DNA of 17,592 bases from Phoronis ovalis (Eukaryota > Phoronida > Phoronidae). The notes under the pieces were generated by a model, which saw nothing but the letters and a program-made list of their open reading frames with translations, had not been told where the DNA came from and did not search any database. The DNA lies in the NCBI GenBank assembly GCA_028565635.1, contig JAOXYB010020305.1, positions 1-17,592 of the forward strand. Reading direction: 5' to 3'. Positions 1-8,600 of the stretch are shown one piece after another; the first letter of the stretch is position 1, and every line of letters begins with the position of its first letter. The position numbers were made by a program, and so were the translations under genes.

Positions 1-10
1 TTTGCGTAAA

Positions 11-145
11 AATGGATTGCTACTCAAATATTTTAAAAGTTTGGATTGCTACCCTTATATTTCACAAAATTTGGATTACTACCCTTATATTTCAAAAAAA
101 TTGGATTGGGTTTGCTACCATAAGCTAAAATTTTGGATTGGGTTC
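11..145. repeat. 30-bp tandem repeat, about 4.5 copies
   Basis: The core GGATT recurs at 14, 44, 74, 104 and 135. Copies at 41-70 and 71-100 differ at only a few bases, and the flanking copies are degraded. The repeat is AT-rich. Short open frames across it translate as a repeating peptide, but there is no other sign of coding. It may continue left of the window. Confidence 0.85.
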
Positions 146-856
146 CGCGGTACATCCCCGTATTCAAAAAACCTTGAGACCCCCCTAGGGACAAAACTAT
201 GAATATTGAAAATATCATCACACATGTGTAATGTTGTATTTCTGCAGATAATACAAGTTTATAGCTCTCTTAAGTCAGACATAAAAATGATATCAGAAAC
301 AGATGTTTGTAATAGATGGAAAAATAATACTGACGGACAGAAGACTCACTGCACCCGAGATTTGAAAGAAATTGGTAAAAAATGTATCCACTGCATGTGA
401 TTACTTCAGTTGACAACCAACAAAGACAGATATTTTGGAAGAATTTGAAATCACTTAAAAAAATATATAGATTTCAGAAATTTAACCAGTCCTATCTGCG
501 AAGGCAAATGCAATATCCCCTGTGCGTTTACCTCATTATGTATGCCTGGACTATTATACAGATACGAGCTTGCATATATTAAATGGTGAACTGAGCGGGG
601 CAGGTGTTTTCTGTTTTTTCTGGACGTGATAAGACATTTTTTATTTTTTCCTAGACTGACTGTAAAAACAAGGTATTTTTGAAGTTCATGCTTACTCGGT
701 TTGTGTAAAACAGTGACGAGTAAATTAAAACCGTCTGCTTGGTTAGTTGGTTACATGGTTACATGTAATATAAGCCATAGGATTGAGCTTATTCTGTGAA
801 AGCTATTTTTAATAAACACAAAGTTTTATTGATATACCGCCTTCCTGGCTGGCATG
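146..856. other. upstream intergenic region, no gene seen
   Basis: The open frames here are short, overlap on both strands, and lack splice-consistent extensions or recognisable motifs. A small 8-bp direct repeat (GGTTACAT twice) lies near 752-767. This stretch probably includes upstream regulatory DNA of the plus-strand gene, but no specific site beyond the TATA box is supported. Confidence 0.5.
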
Positions 857-864
857 TATAAATA
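857..864 (+). promoter_or_regulatory. TATA box of the plus-strand gene
   Basis: TATAAATA lies 40 bases before the first in-frame ATG (904) and 61 before the second (925). A start site about 30 bases downstream of the box would fall near 887-890, leaving a short 5' UTR. An in-frame stop at 865-867 confirms that translation cannot begin further upstream. Confidence 0.6.
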
Positions 865-924
865 TAGAACTGCGTGAAGATAACAACTAAGGTACGCAAG
901 TTCATGCAAGACGTTCTTATAGAA

Positions 925-1009
925 ATGCTGTACATAAGACAGAACAAAAGCAGGAGCTTGCTTGTTCACACTTTGTTTTTGTTTGGATGGTTCTGTTTAC
1001 ATGTTACCG
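925..1009 (+). CDS. exon 1: signal peptide
   Basis: Encodes residues 1-28 and the first base of codon 29. A basic N-terminus (RQNKSRS) is followed by a hydrophobic core (LFLFGWFCL), typical of a secretory signal. The donor is GTAAGT directly after 1009, phase 1. The alternative start at 904 is in frame and would lengthen the N-region; either could be used. Confidence 0.72.
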
Positions 1010-4000
1010 GTAAGTTATTGAACTATTTTACCTAAGTATTTTGTCTCTTTGACTTTGTAGATGATGGCATTTTTATTTTAAGATATCAATATTGTCAAAT
1101 ATCGGTCATTATAATGGCTCAGACGTTTATAATATGGAATGTGGTGATAAAAAGAAAAATGTGATTTAGTTATTCTTCATTTCTATTCTCTGTATCAATC
1201 TGTTTTCTGTGCAAAGTTAGATAAAAATGGATCGTATATAAGCACGCCGTTTTTGGCGTTGTTTTGTTTTAATTAGCAGATGAGTCATCCCTGAAGTCAA
1301 CACAAATACCATTCAGCATTCTGGCTCAATTATTCATTTGCTGTAAGAAATATAAAACTAAGTAATTGAGAACCCTTACTGCAAACAAAACGATTAGTAC
1401 ATATATCACATTTATGTTTCCAGCTTGTGAATTCCCCGATTTTGTCCAAACTCCTCTGTTTGCAAGTGATGGGAGCGCCTCCCCGTGGTTGACGAAGAAG
1501 ACAAGCACTACCAATGGAGCGAAAGAATTAAGAATACGCGTGGGGAATGGCAGAATTAACTATACGCAATCGATAGATGATATAGAGACTAACCTGTACA
1601 ATAGAATATGTGTGACAGAAAACGCAGGTCGTTTTATATTCCGCCATGAAGAAATAGGAAAGTAAGGAACTGGGGGAACTGTGTTCACATAAACTTTAAT
1701 GAGTAATGTTTCTCATTTCCTGTACATAAGTAACCATACTGTGTTCAAATAATGGGGTGCATTCTTTGTACAACAAGAAAATATCAGCATAGCAAATACA
1801 TACAATATCATACATGCGCCATGAACGTACACAGTCTAATGAACTTGGACTCCTAGCAGAAAGGGAAGATGAACAACTAACCAGAAAAATTTATTCTTGT
1901 TATAGGAACTCCCTTTATGGATGTATGAAATTTATCTCGAGGGGGAAAAACCTTGTCCAGGTAGAGGAATCTGCGTTAGGTGACATTCTTGACGGAACTC
2001 TCTGTGACAGATTGGAAAAGACCGAATGGCCTTGGCTGGGTGAGTTTAATTAATGTCTACATTAACATAATTATCTGGTTTGTCTTTGAATTACAAATAT
2101 TCGTAAATGCACGGCAATTTCGAAATGTTTATAGCACTCGGCATGCACATATTCTTAACTAGCAAAAACGTATTGGAATTTTTTTTAACCATGGGCATCG
2201 ATTTCCCCTTCGAAAATGCATTCGTATTGTTCAGATTTTAGCGTACTCTAAAGAATTTACTAAATAATCAGGTGGAAATAAAAAATGTTGACCACAAACA
2301 GTTTCTGGGCAGAAATGTAAAAATATGTTTTTTCTTCTCTTAGCGGAAAGAAAAAGGGAATGGAATTTTTGTCCAATCATTGAAGGATATGATTTCACAA
2401 TAAAAGATGTTGTTCAAAATGTGGTAAGCCTTTTCACAGCTTTTACATACTTATCATATATATATGAACATAAAATGTGCTTCCATACTTAATCTATTAC
2501 CATACCTCTGTTGATTTATTCAAACCATGTTGATTAACTTTCTTTACTATTTTTAAAATAGACAATATGTCCTCATTGGAGACCATTTCACATGGAAAGT
2601 GAATGCATCAAAGGGGAAGGTCTCCAAATCACATATCCAGATTTTGGTGACTGTTCACCATTTGGTACAGACAGAAGTATGTTCTACTGATATTTTAAAT
2701 AATGCCTTATTCCGTATTCTTTTGCTCTCTCGAGCTCTCTGCATCAAGTAAGCTCGAATTTTTGGTTATTTACTATGTTTATATATAAAATGTATTTAGT
2801 ACGGAATCTGTCAAAAAAAAACATTCTGATAAATTTGTCAAACTTAATGTGCTATTTATTTTAATTAGTGCGATATATACTCATAGTCATAGTTTAACAG
2901 TAGTGTGTTTTACTTTTAGTGGGGTATGCAGTTTTAAATTCTTATTTTCGTTATTATAGTTGAGAAATTCAGTTGTTTTGCTGGATGGATAGAAGACAAT
3001 TACATCTTCATGATATTGCAGAGGGATACACACAGTTTTCCTGACTTTGCTCTGGTAGGTGCTGTGTTCTATACACTGAGTATTGTATAATCTGATCATT
3101 TTACTACTGTAACTTCCAAACGTGTATAAGTACTAATTGTCAATGTTTATTTTTTTTAAATACATAGATATCACATGTATTCCTGTTGAAGTTATACCTT
3201 AAAGAAAAATGATAGACATATACAAAAAACACCGATTTGTATCAGTTCTGCGTTTACAAAAAATCAGCACAGATTGTGTACGCACCCTATTCATTTTACC
3301 ACTATTAACGTCTTTAACTTGTTACTTATATTATAGTTCTGTTGTTTTACATAATATGAGTTTAGATGAAATGAATAAATGTTACAGAGATTACCAAGAC
3401 AACGAGACGCGGTGCATAATTTTTTAGCCTATCTGTATTTTGGCGCTGTGACGATATTTGAACAAAGTGGTATGCCACCTGCCGGTCATGGAATAATATA
3501 TTTGGAATTAAATATGAAACTGGCTGGTAGGGGCAATTGATGTTTTTTCCAAGATTTACTACCGTTTGCAACGAGATGCGACCCAGTGATATCATTATTT
3601 GTTACATCATAAACAGCTTAATAAATGATATAGTAGCGCATACCGCTTTACCGCGGGCTCGCACTTCTTTGCAAACAGTAGTAACATTTATACCGATATG
3701 ATTAGCCTCAGTTGAATGTTCTGTAATAAGTGCCAGCATAATAAATGAAGACACACATATTTTATCTAGTTTCACGGCCGCCAAATATTCCTAAATGTGC
3801 GCGCTGTCGAAAGCTTGTTCAGTGTAAGACATTTGACGTAATATATAAATCAACTTTGCCGACCAGAGTCATGAAATCTGACTTTTTGTTATTTTTTTAA
3901 TAAAGGCGATGTTAATAGAGAGGTCGCAGACGTTCAATGCAGCCTACCACTTGGATATCAAAAACAATGGACTTTGTATGACTACAATTTTGTTGAAGAA

Positions 4001-7000
4001 GTGAATATTCAAGAAAGCACAATAGGACTTGGAAGGCATGCTCAATTTACCTGTAAAGACAAGCACTGGTCAGAAGAAAAGTACAAATTCCTGTCAACAT
4101 TTCATAACGGATGGTAGGGCGCCATATACATCAATTATAACACTGTTATTTGACTATAACACTTTTCTGTAACGATTAAGTTATATAGTTCACGTTTCAT
4201 TATTCAATAATGTTCTCATTGTTAGTTAGAGTTTGAATAAATAAAAAGAGTCCGAGTACAGGGATGGGTTTCTCGAAGCTCATCTTACGACGTACGTCTG
4301 TCATAAGTGTATCGCAAGTCGAAATTTAATCAAGCGCAGCTCATTCTAGTGGCGCACATTTTTTTATACATACAGGATGCATATGAACCAGCATTAAGGT
4401 GTAAAGTATACGTTTAATGAGATGCCAACCACACAAAAAATATTATAAGAGATATTTTTTTGAGCGAGGAATGGTGATTGCGGACCCACGCGACGCTCGA
4501 CTTAGTGCGACAAGAGTGAGGCCGTCTTCTCCCACTCATTTTTATATGCTTTTTCCTGCTCTCTCATACCATGTTTGGGCAAAATTTGAAAAAATATTGT
4601 TTCCAAACAAATTTAATCTTAAAAGCAAAAAATTAAGTTGATAAATGTTGATAGGGGACATGTTGTCAGAGCCATGACAAAAATTTGACAACAAAAAACT
4701 GCCCACTTGTTGGAAAGACGCAATATGTAACCTATTTATATCATTATTACTCCCGCCAGCCACTACGTCAACGACAAAACATTACGTGAGTTTTTCAAGT
4801 ACCAGATATTTTGGTTTCAGTTCAGAAATATTTATTTACAGTACATGATTAGGTATGGACAAAATTGTAAATTATTATATTATTATTATTGTAAATGTGC
4901 TAAAATAGACGAATAACAAGCATTTTCCTTCGCATCTGTCACATTTATACAACTTATGTAATTAGTCAGTGGGCACTTAAGGGTAAAACTTCCCATATTT
5001 TTATGCAGATACAGTGATAAAAGGACATATTTTCAAACTGGTCCCTCAAAAAAGTGTCCAAGATTTTGAAATGTACTCTGTACTTTAAAATGTAGGTGTT
5101 CTAACGAACGAACATTTTGTTAGGAGTGTTAAACAAATTTTATGATCATTTGAATTTAATATAGAACATAACTTGAAACAAGCTTCAAGTGTAATATCAC
5201 AAATCTGAAACACATAACAATTCTAGAATCATTTGCTTAAGTCCCGTGCTTAAGTATAGTTTAGTGAACTCTCAGCTTTCTGTATGTGTAGGAGGAGGAT
5301 TTTATTATTTACATTTTTAAAACTTATTTTTAAGAACACATTCCCCAAAAATGTCTTTTTATCAGATCATATATAATCAAATTTAAACTAAATAAAAAAT
5401 AATTTGTGAAGTTAATAGAATTACCTTTTTTAAAAAGTATCATTTAATATGTCTACATCTTCATTTTAATCGCTAAACCATAGGTTGAAATATATGAATA
5501 CCGCAACATATCCCGAGACCATGAAAATAGCCTCATTTCCTCCATAAGTTTATTTTTGCGCTCTTCAGTAACTTAGTCCAAATTATCTACATATAGAGTC
5601 GTGATATTCAACCACCATTTGCGCCTTCGTGTTGTTACACATAGGTATTGCCGATTGGTATAAAAAAATAACAATAGGTTGCTCCAAGCAGCCAGCTTGA
5701 GAGCTCATCTTTTGTTTTTTAAATCTTCTGATTTTTTTTTAAGTCGTGCTCGCTACACGTGCATCGAATTTAGCCAGACAAATGGAAATGTACTACAATA
5801 TCGCATATGTAAGTACACGGTCATTTTTAACATATTGTTCGTGCAAATTATAAACGTTCAAATACTTGTTTTAAAGCAATTATTATTCAGTAAGGCTTCA
5901 ACTTTTAACTTTTTTTAAGCCTCCGGGTCAATGGAAATAAATACATGCCCGTGTGGAAAGTAATGCATACATGGCGCATTCATTTGCATTCAATACAATT
6001 GTTTTATACTTCAATACGTATACACTACAAAATAAACAACGCTAAAATGCACGTATGTTTCTTTTGCAGCCCAGAGTTCCAAGACAGACGCAGGTTTTTC
6101 TGAACTGTGTCGTTTTAAAGACGACGACTATCCTTTACGTGACAGTATACGAAGTCATCTCTACAAGAATTTAGTTGGTATGGTAAAAAATTGAATATTA
6201 TGTCCAGTCTGTGTGGTCTGCATGTACAAGATATTGCAGCAAAATCCTGCTTTTAATATATCAAGTAAATTCTGATCTTTGATAGGCGTAAGTTTTTGTT
6301 TAAAATAGATAAAATGCCATTCGAACTGTTTTATATCCGTAAATGGAGAGTACTTAAAATAATCTATACTCAGACATTACTCCTCCGGATTTCTCATACG
6401 TAATAATTTGTAGATAAATTAGTTAATCATTAGATAGCGATCCATTCCTGAAGGTATCACACATATTATTTCAGATAAGTCGAATATAACTCCAATGCCT
6501 TGTGGCTTTAATGCAAGCATACCGTTTGTACTGTCAGTTGGTCACGTGACCCTCAACGGCGAAAAGAGTGAAGGCAATGTGTCTGATTGGAATTATGGCA
6601 GGTGTGATTTTGACTCTCAACTCTCAATAAGTTCAGATACTTCAAACGAAATAGATTCAACAGGTACGAAATGGCCATGGGACGTTTATTGACGTTTTGT
6701 TATTTTCTAGTGTCCACAGTTGCTTGATATTGGAATACTATAACTAGATAGATAACTATTTTTTCTCGTATCCACCTCTACTTGATGTTACTGTAACTAG
6801 ATAGCATATAGAGAGCTATTTTTAAATCTTTTTTTAAAAATGTACATATTATAAGTGTCTTGTAACGGTACTTGAAATTATCGAAAATAGCTTTAATAAT
6901 TTGCTTTTCAAAGCAGCGGAATCACTTGGACTTAGGCCTTAATGGATCTCTAGTGATATCATGCAAACCATAAATTTCATTTCTAGATCACCACTGCTTA

Positions 7001-7961
7001 GCGATTATTCATGAAGATGCAGAATATGCGAAACTTTTATTTACAAAAAACGTAAAAACACACCAGTTTAATTGTTGGGTGAGTATATAAGTGATACTCT
7101 CAATTATAAGGAAAAGGTAGTTTTTGAGGAATTTACCACACAGTATTTTTATGTTTCTATAATAAAATTTATATCTGACACTGAATTATAACAGGTGCGC
7201 AGCTTCTTTAAGTTTAAAGCAAACAGTCTTAGTGATGATGAGCTCTGCAAAATGTAACTTCCTGGGCAAGGTGGACAGCAGACGTACGGGTATATCATAG
7301 ACCGTTGAAATTTAACTTCGTAGGTTATAACCAATTATGACGAGAGCAAAACCTGGAGAGCAGGACGATTGATGCATAAAATGCCATCGACACAGTGCTC
7401 TGCGCAATCAAGATTTGATGTGTACATAGACAGGCCAAGTGAAGCTACACTGTATCTCTATGAGGGTAAGAAACTGTTGCTGTAAACCATTCGCAGCTGC
7501 ATTTCCTATTTGAATCGCTGGCCCCATTCAGTAGGAAAATTGACTAACACTGCTTCGCGAGATTTAACTTTAATTTAAATTACTGAGGGGATTATTGGCG
7601 AATCACATAGCATATGTGAAGCATGTAAGAACACCAGAGATGCAATCTTAAATCATACAGTTACAATTGAACACATAGGCAGATATCTAGGTACTTGTAT
7701 TGATGCCGAGATAGTATAAGAACTCATTGTGGTCAGACGCCGCCAGTATTGCTACGGAATTTTGATATTTCGGGCACTTAATTCATATATATCGTACACT
7801 TTATTTCAGATAAGCAAAGTCGACCATGCCAAGGCCCCACAACTGTACCTACTGTAACTGAAAATAAGGAAAGCGGTGTATCTAGAGCAGCATGCAACTG
7901 TATAATACATGGCATAAGTGTTTTGCTAACTTGGATGGCTGTAATGGTTTCTGTTAATTAA
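925..7961 (+). CDS. secreted or GPI-anchored cysteine-rich protein, DUF7042-7045-like, 13 exons
   Basis: Reconstructed coding exons: 925-1009, 1424-1661, 1906-2039, 2344-2423, 2562-2676, 2960-3058, 3906-4113, 5744-5808, 6070-6177, 6475-6663, 6987-7078, 7324-7465, 7810-7961. They total 1707 nt, 568 residues plus TAA, with every junction in phase. An in-frame ATG at 904 would add seven residues. Residues 1-29 look like a signal peptide ending just before the first Cys. Residues 30-250 and 251-518 are two related cysteine-rich halves. Residues 550-568 are a hydrophobic C-terminus with no cytoplasmic tail, preceded by small residues (540-546), which suggests a GPI anchor. Several N-glycosylation sequons are present. 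The cysteine spacing and motifs such as YGCMKF, FCPIIEGYDF, ESECIKGEG and CFAGW resemble invertebrate proteins with the DUF7042-DUF7045 group, whose function is unknown to me. The family call is from memory, not a search. Least certain points: the exon 6 donor and a possible missing exon after it. Confidence 0.75.
1424..1661 (+). CDS. exon 2: first cysteine-rich half, N-terminal part
   Basis: The acceptor TTTCCAG precedes 1424 and the donor GTAAGG follows 1661 (phase 1 in, phase 2 out). The exon opens with ACEFPDF, the Cys-x-Phe-Pro start usual for this family, and has a Cys near its end (NRICVTEN). It contains an NYT sequon. The open frame runs on past the donor by only one codon, supporting the splice call. 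Confidence 0.75.
1906..2039 (+). CDS. exon 3: YGCMKF / LCDRL segment
   Basis: The acceptor TTATAG precedes it and the donor GTGAGT follows (phase 2 in, phase 1 out). It encodes YGCMKFISRGKNLVQVEES, then LCDRL and EWPWL. The pattern 'aromatic-x-Cys...NLVQVEES' is shared with exon 8 (YTCIEF...NVLQYRIS) and marks the paralogous position in the two halves of the protein. Confidence 0.75.
2344..2423 (+). CDS. exon 4: FCPIIEGYDF segment
   Basis: The acceptor TCTCTTAG precedes 2344 and the donor GTAAGC follows 2423 (phase 1 in, phase 0 out). It encodes ERKREWNFCPIIEGYDFTI and ends QNV. The short exon is convincing because it joins both neighbours in frame and carries the family-like 'CP-x-x-x-G-x-x-F' motif. 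Confidence 0.7.
2562..2676 (+). CDS. exon 5: ESEC-KGEG segment
   Basis: The acceptor AAAATAG precedes 2562 and the donor GTATGT follows 2676 (phase 0 in, phase 1 out). It encodes TICPHWRPFHMESECIKGEG and then GDCSPFG. The three cysteines and the Glu-Ser-x-Cys...GEG pattern match what I recall from molluscan members of this uncharacterised family. Confidence 0.72.
2960..3058 (+). CDS. exon 6: CFAGW segment, donor uncertain
   Basis: The acceptor TTATTATAG precedes 2960. It encodes FSCFAGWIEDNYIFMILQRD and ends FALV. Two donors are possible: GTAGGT after 3054 (better consensus, phase 0) or GTGCTG after 3058 (weak, phase 1). Only the 3058 choice joins exon 7 directly in frame, and it also matches the phase of the exon 1-2 junction. 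If 3054 is used, an exon between 3060 and 3905 has been missed. Confidence 0.62.
3906..4113 (+). CDS. exon 7: start of second half
   Basis: The acceptor AATAAAG precedes 3906 and the donor GTAGGG follows 4113 (phase 1 in, phase 2 out). It encodes DVQCSLPLGYQKQW, then QFTCKDKHWSEEKYKF and HNG. It corresponds in position to exon 2: both enter at phase 1, exit at phase 2, and precede the aromatic-x-Cys segment. Confidence 0.72.
4114..5743 (+). other. intron 7, no gene seen
   Basis: This is the longest intron (1630 bp), strongly AT-rich. It contains a perfect 10-bp palindrome GACGTACGTC near 4289-4298, an ATT-rich simple repeat at 4871-4890 and a more GC-rich patch around 4465-4550. Short open frames such as 4417-4641 have no recognisable motif. 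Confidence 0.55.
5744..5808 (+). CDS. exon 8: YTCIEF microexon
   Basis: A 65-bp exon after a T-rich tract ending AAG, with donor GTAAGT (phase 2 in, phase 1 out). It encodes RARYTCIEFSQTNGNVLQYR. It is the paralogue of exon 3 (YGCMKF...NLVQVEES), and inclusion is required to keep exons 7 and 9 in frame. These two facts together make the short exon well supported. Confidence 0.72.
6070..6177 (+). CDS. exon 9: ELCRFKD segment
   Basis: The acceptor CTTTTGCAG precedes 6070 and the donor GTATGG follows 6177 (phase 1 in and out). It encodes SSKTDAGFSELCRFKDDDYP and ends YKNLV. It is equivalent to the LCDRL...EWPWL end of exon 3 in the first half. Confidence 0.72.
6475..6663 (+). CDS. exon 10: MPCGFNASIPF segment
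   Basis: The acceptor TATTTCAG precedes 6475 and the donor GTACGA follows 6663 (phase 1 in and out). It encodes KSNITPMPCGFNASIPFVLS and later WNYGRCDFD. It carries NIT, NAS and NVS sequons. It corresponds to exons 4 plus 5 of the first half, without the phase-0 intron that separates those two. Confidence 0.75.
6711..6832. repeat. imperfect 60-bp tandem duplication in intron 10
   Basis: Two diverged copies share 'TCCAC...CTTGAT...TAACTAGATAG...CTATTTTT' in the same order, starting about 6711 and 6771. The copies differ by substitutions and small indels. It lies entirely within the intron between exons 10 and 11, with no sign of coding. Confidence 0.6.
6987..7078 (+). CDS. exon 11: HHCLAIIHED segment
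   Basis: The acceptor TTTCTAG precedes 6987 and the donor GTGAGT follows 7078 (phase 1 in, phase 0 out). It encodes DHHCLAIIHEDAEYAKLLF and ends FNCW. It aligns by eye with exon 6 (FSCFAGWIEDNYIFMIL), and both are entered by a phase-1 intron. Confidence 0.75.
7324..7465 (+). CDS. exon 12: end of second cysteine-rich half
   Basis: The acceptor CTTCGTAG precedes 7324 and the donor GTAAGA follows 7465 (phase 0 in, phase 1 out). It encodes VITNYDESKTWRAGRL, one Cys (STQCSAQ) and ends LYLYE. An alternative acceptor at 7193-7194 is rejected because that frame meets a stop before the next donor. Confidence 0.7.
7810..7961 (+). CDS. exon 13: C-terminal tail, probable GPI-attachment signal
   Basis: The acceptor TTATTTCAG precedes 7810 and the stop is TAA at 7959-7961. 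After a Thr/Val/Glu-rich linker (TTVPTVTENKESG) come small residues at 540-546 and a final 19-residue hydrophobic run (550-568) ending at the stop. With no basic cytoplasmic tail this looks like a GPI signal rather than a transmembrane anchor, though a tail-less membrane anchor cannot be excluded. Confidence 0.7.
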
Positions 7962-8345
7962 TAGGCATTTACCGGGCCATTTAAAGAAACTTGCAGTAAT
8001 AAGAGCTAGTATAGAATTGCATTAATTTTTATAAATTTATTTACAGAAGTTTGCTTCAAAATTTAACGAATAATGTAAATTTCCGTTATTTTAAAGTACG
8101 TAAAATACAAACTGATACGGATTGATATACAAGTACACAGTAAATCAGAGATAAAAACCAATTATTTACATAGTTGTTTCGATATGACGCACTTGCATAT
8201 TGGCTGCACACAACAAGTCACAAGGCATACAAAAACAATACTCCTCTGTTTTGTTTCTGTTTCTGTTTGCTTTATTGGAAGTAACTTCGAATGAGTTAAG
8301 CATGGTCAAATTACAGTTACGTTTATAAAACGATTACTATAGTAT

Positions 8346-8359
8346 AATAAACGTTTATT
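8346..8359. terminator. palindromic bidirectional poly(A) signal
   Basis: AATAAACGTTTATT is a perfect 14-bp palindrome, so each strand reads AATAAA. It lies between the stops of the two convergent genes: 385 bases after the plus-strand stop and 242 bases beyond the minus-strand stop. It could supply the 3' end signal for both. Another minus-strand AATAAA (as TTTATT) lies at 8271-8276. Confidence 0.6.
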
Positions 8360-8485
8360 TGTAGTAATATTAGGCACTTAGATCCTTGAGTTTATACACA
8401 ACACAGAACTAAAGACATCGTGATACAACACAAATTTCAACATACAACACTTTTTGAGAGTTACTAATTGGCTAAAAACTTAAAA

Positions 8486-8522
8486 AGATTATTTATAATT
8501 CTTCAGATTATTTATAATTCTG
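8486..8522. repeat. 19-bp tandem duplication in the MPEG1 3' UTR
   Basis: AGATTATTTATAATTCT occurs at 8486-8502 and again at 8505-8521. It lies between the MPEG1 stop and its proposed poly(A) signal, so it would be transcribed in the 3' UTR. Confidence 0.8.
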
Positions 8523-8600
8523 TTCAAAGCGTAACTATTCAAAATACATTTGTTACATTTAAGCAAGCAACTCATTTTTGCCCCAACAGAAATATTGTTT

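Noticed and set aside
3209-3427. Plus-strand open frame of 72 codons in intron 6
   Set aside because: No signal or family motif, and the frame cannot be joined to exon 6 in a usable phase. Only its end (NKCYRDYQDNETRC) looked at all protein-like, and it is recorded as a weak exon candidate.
5679-5918. Plus-strand open frame of 79 codons
   Set aside because: Only 5744-5808 is supported as an exon by splice sites, phase and similarity to exon 3. The rest is intron.
6541-6550. GTCACGTGAC, an exact lysosomal-gene type (CLEAR) motif
   Set aside because: It lies inside coding exon 10 of the plus-strand gene, far from either promoter, so it is more likely coincidence.
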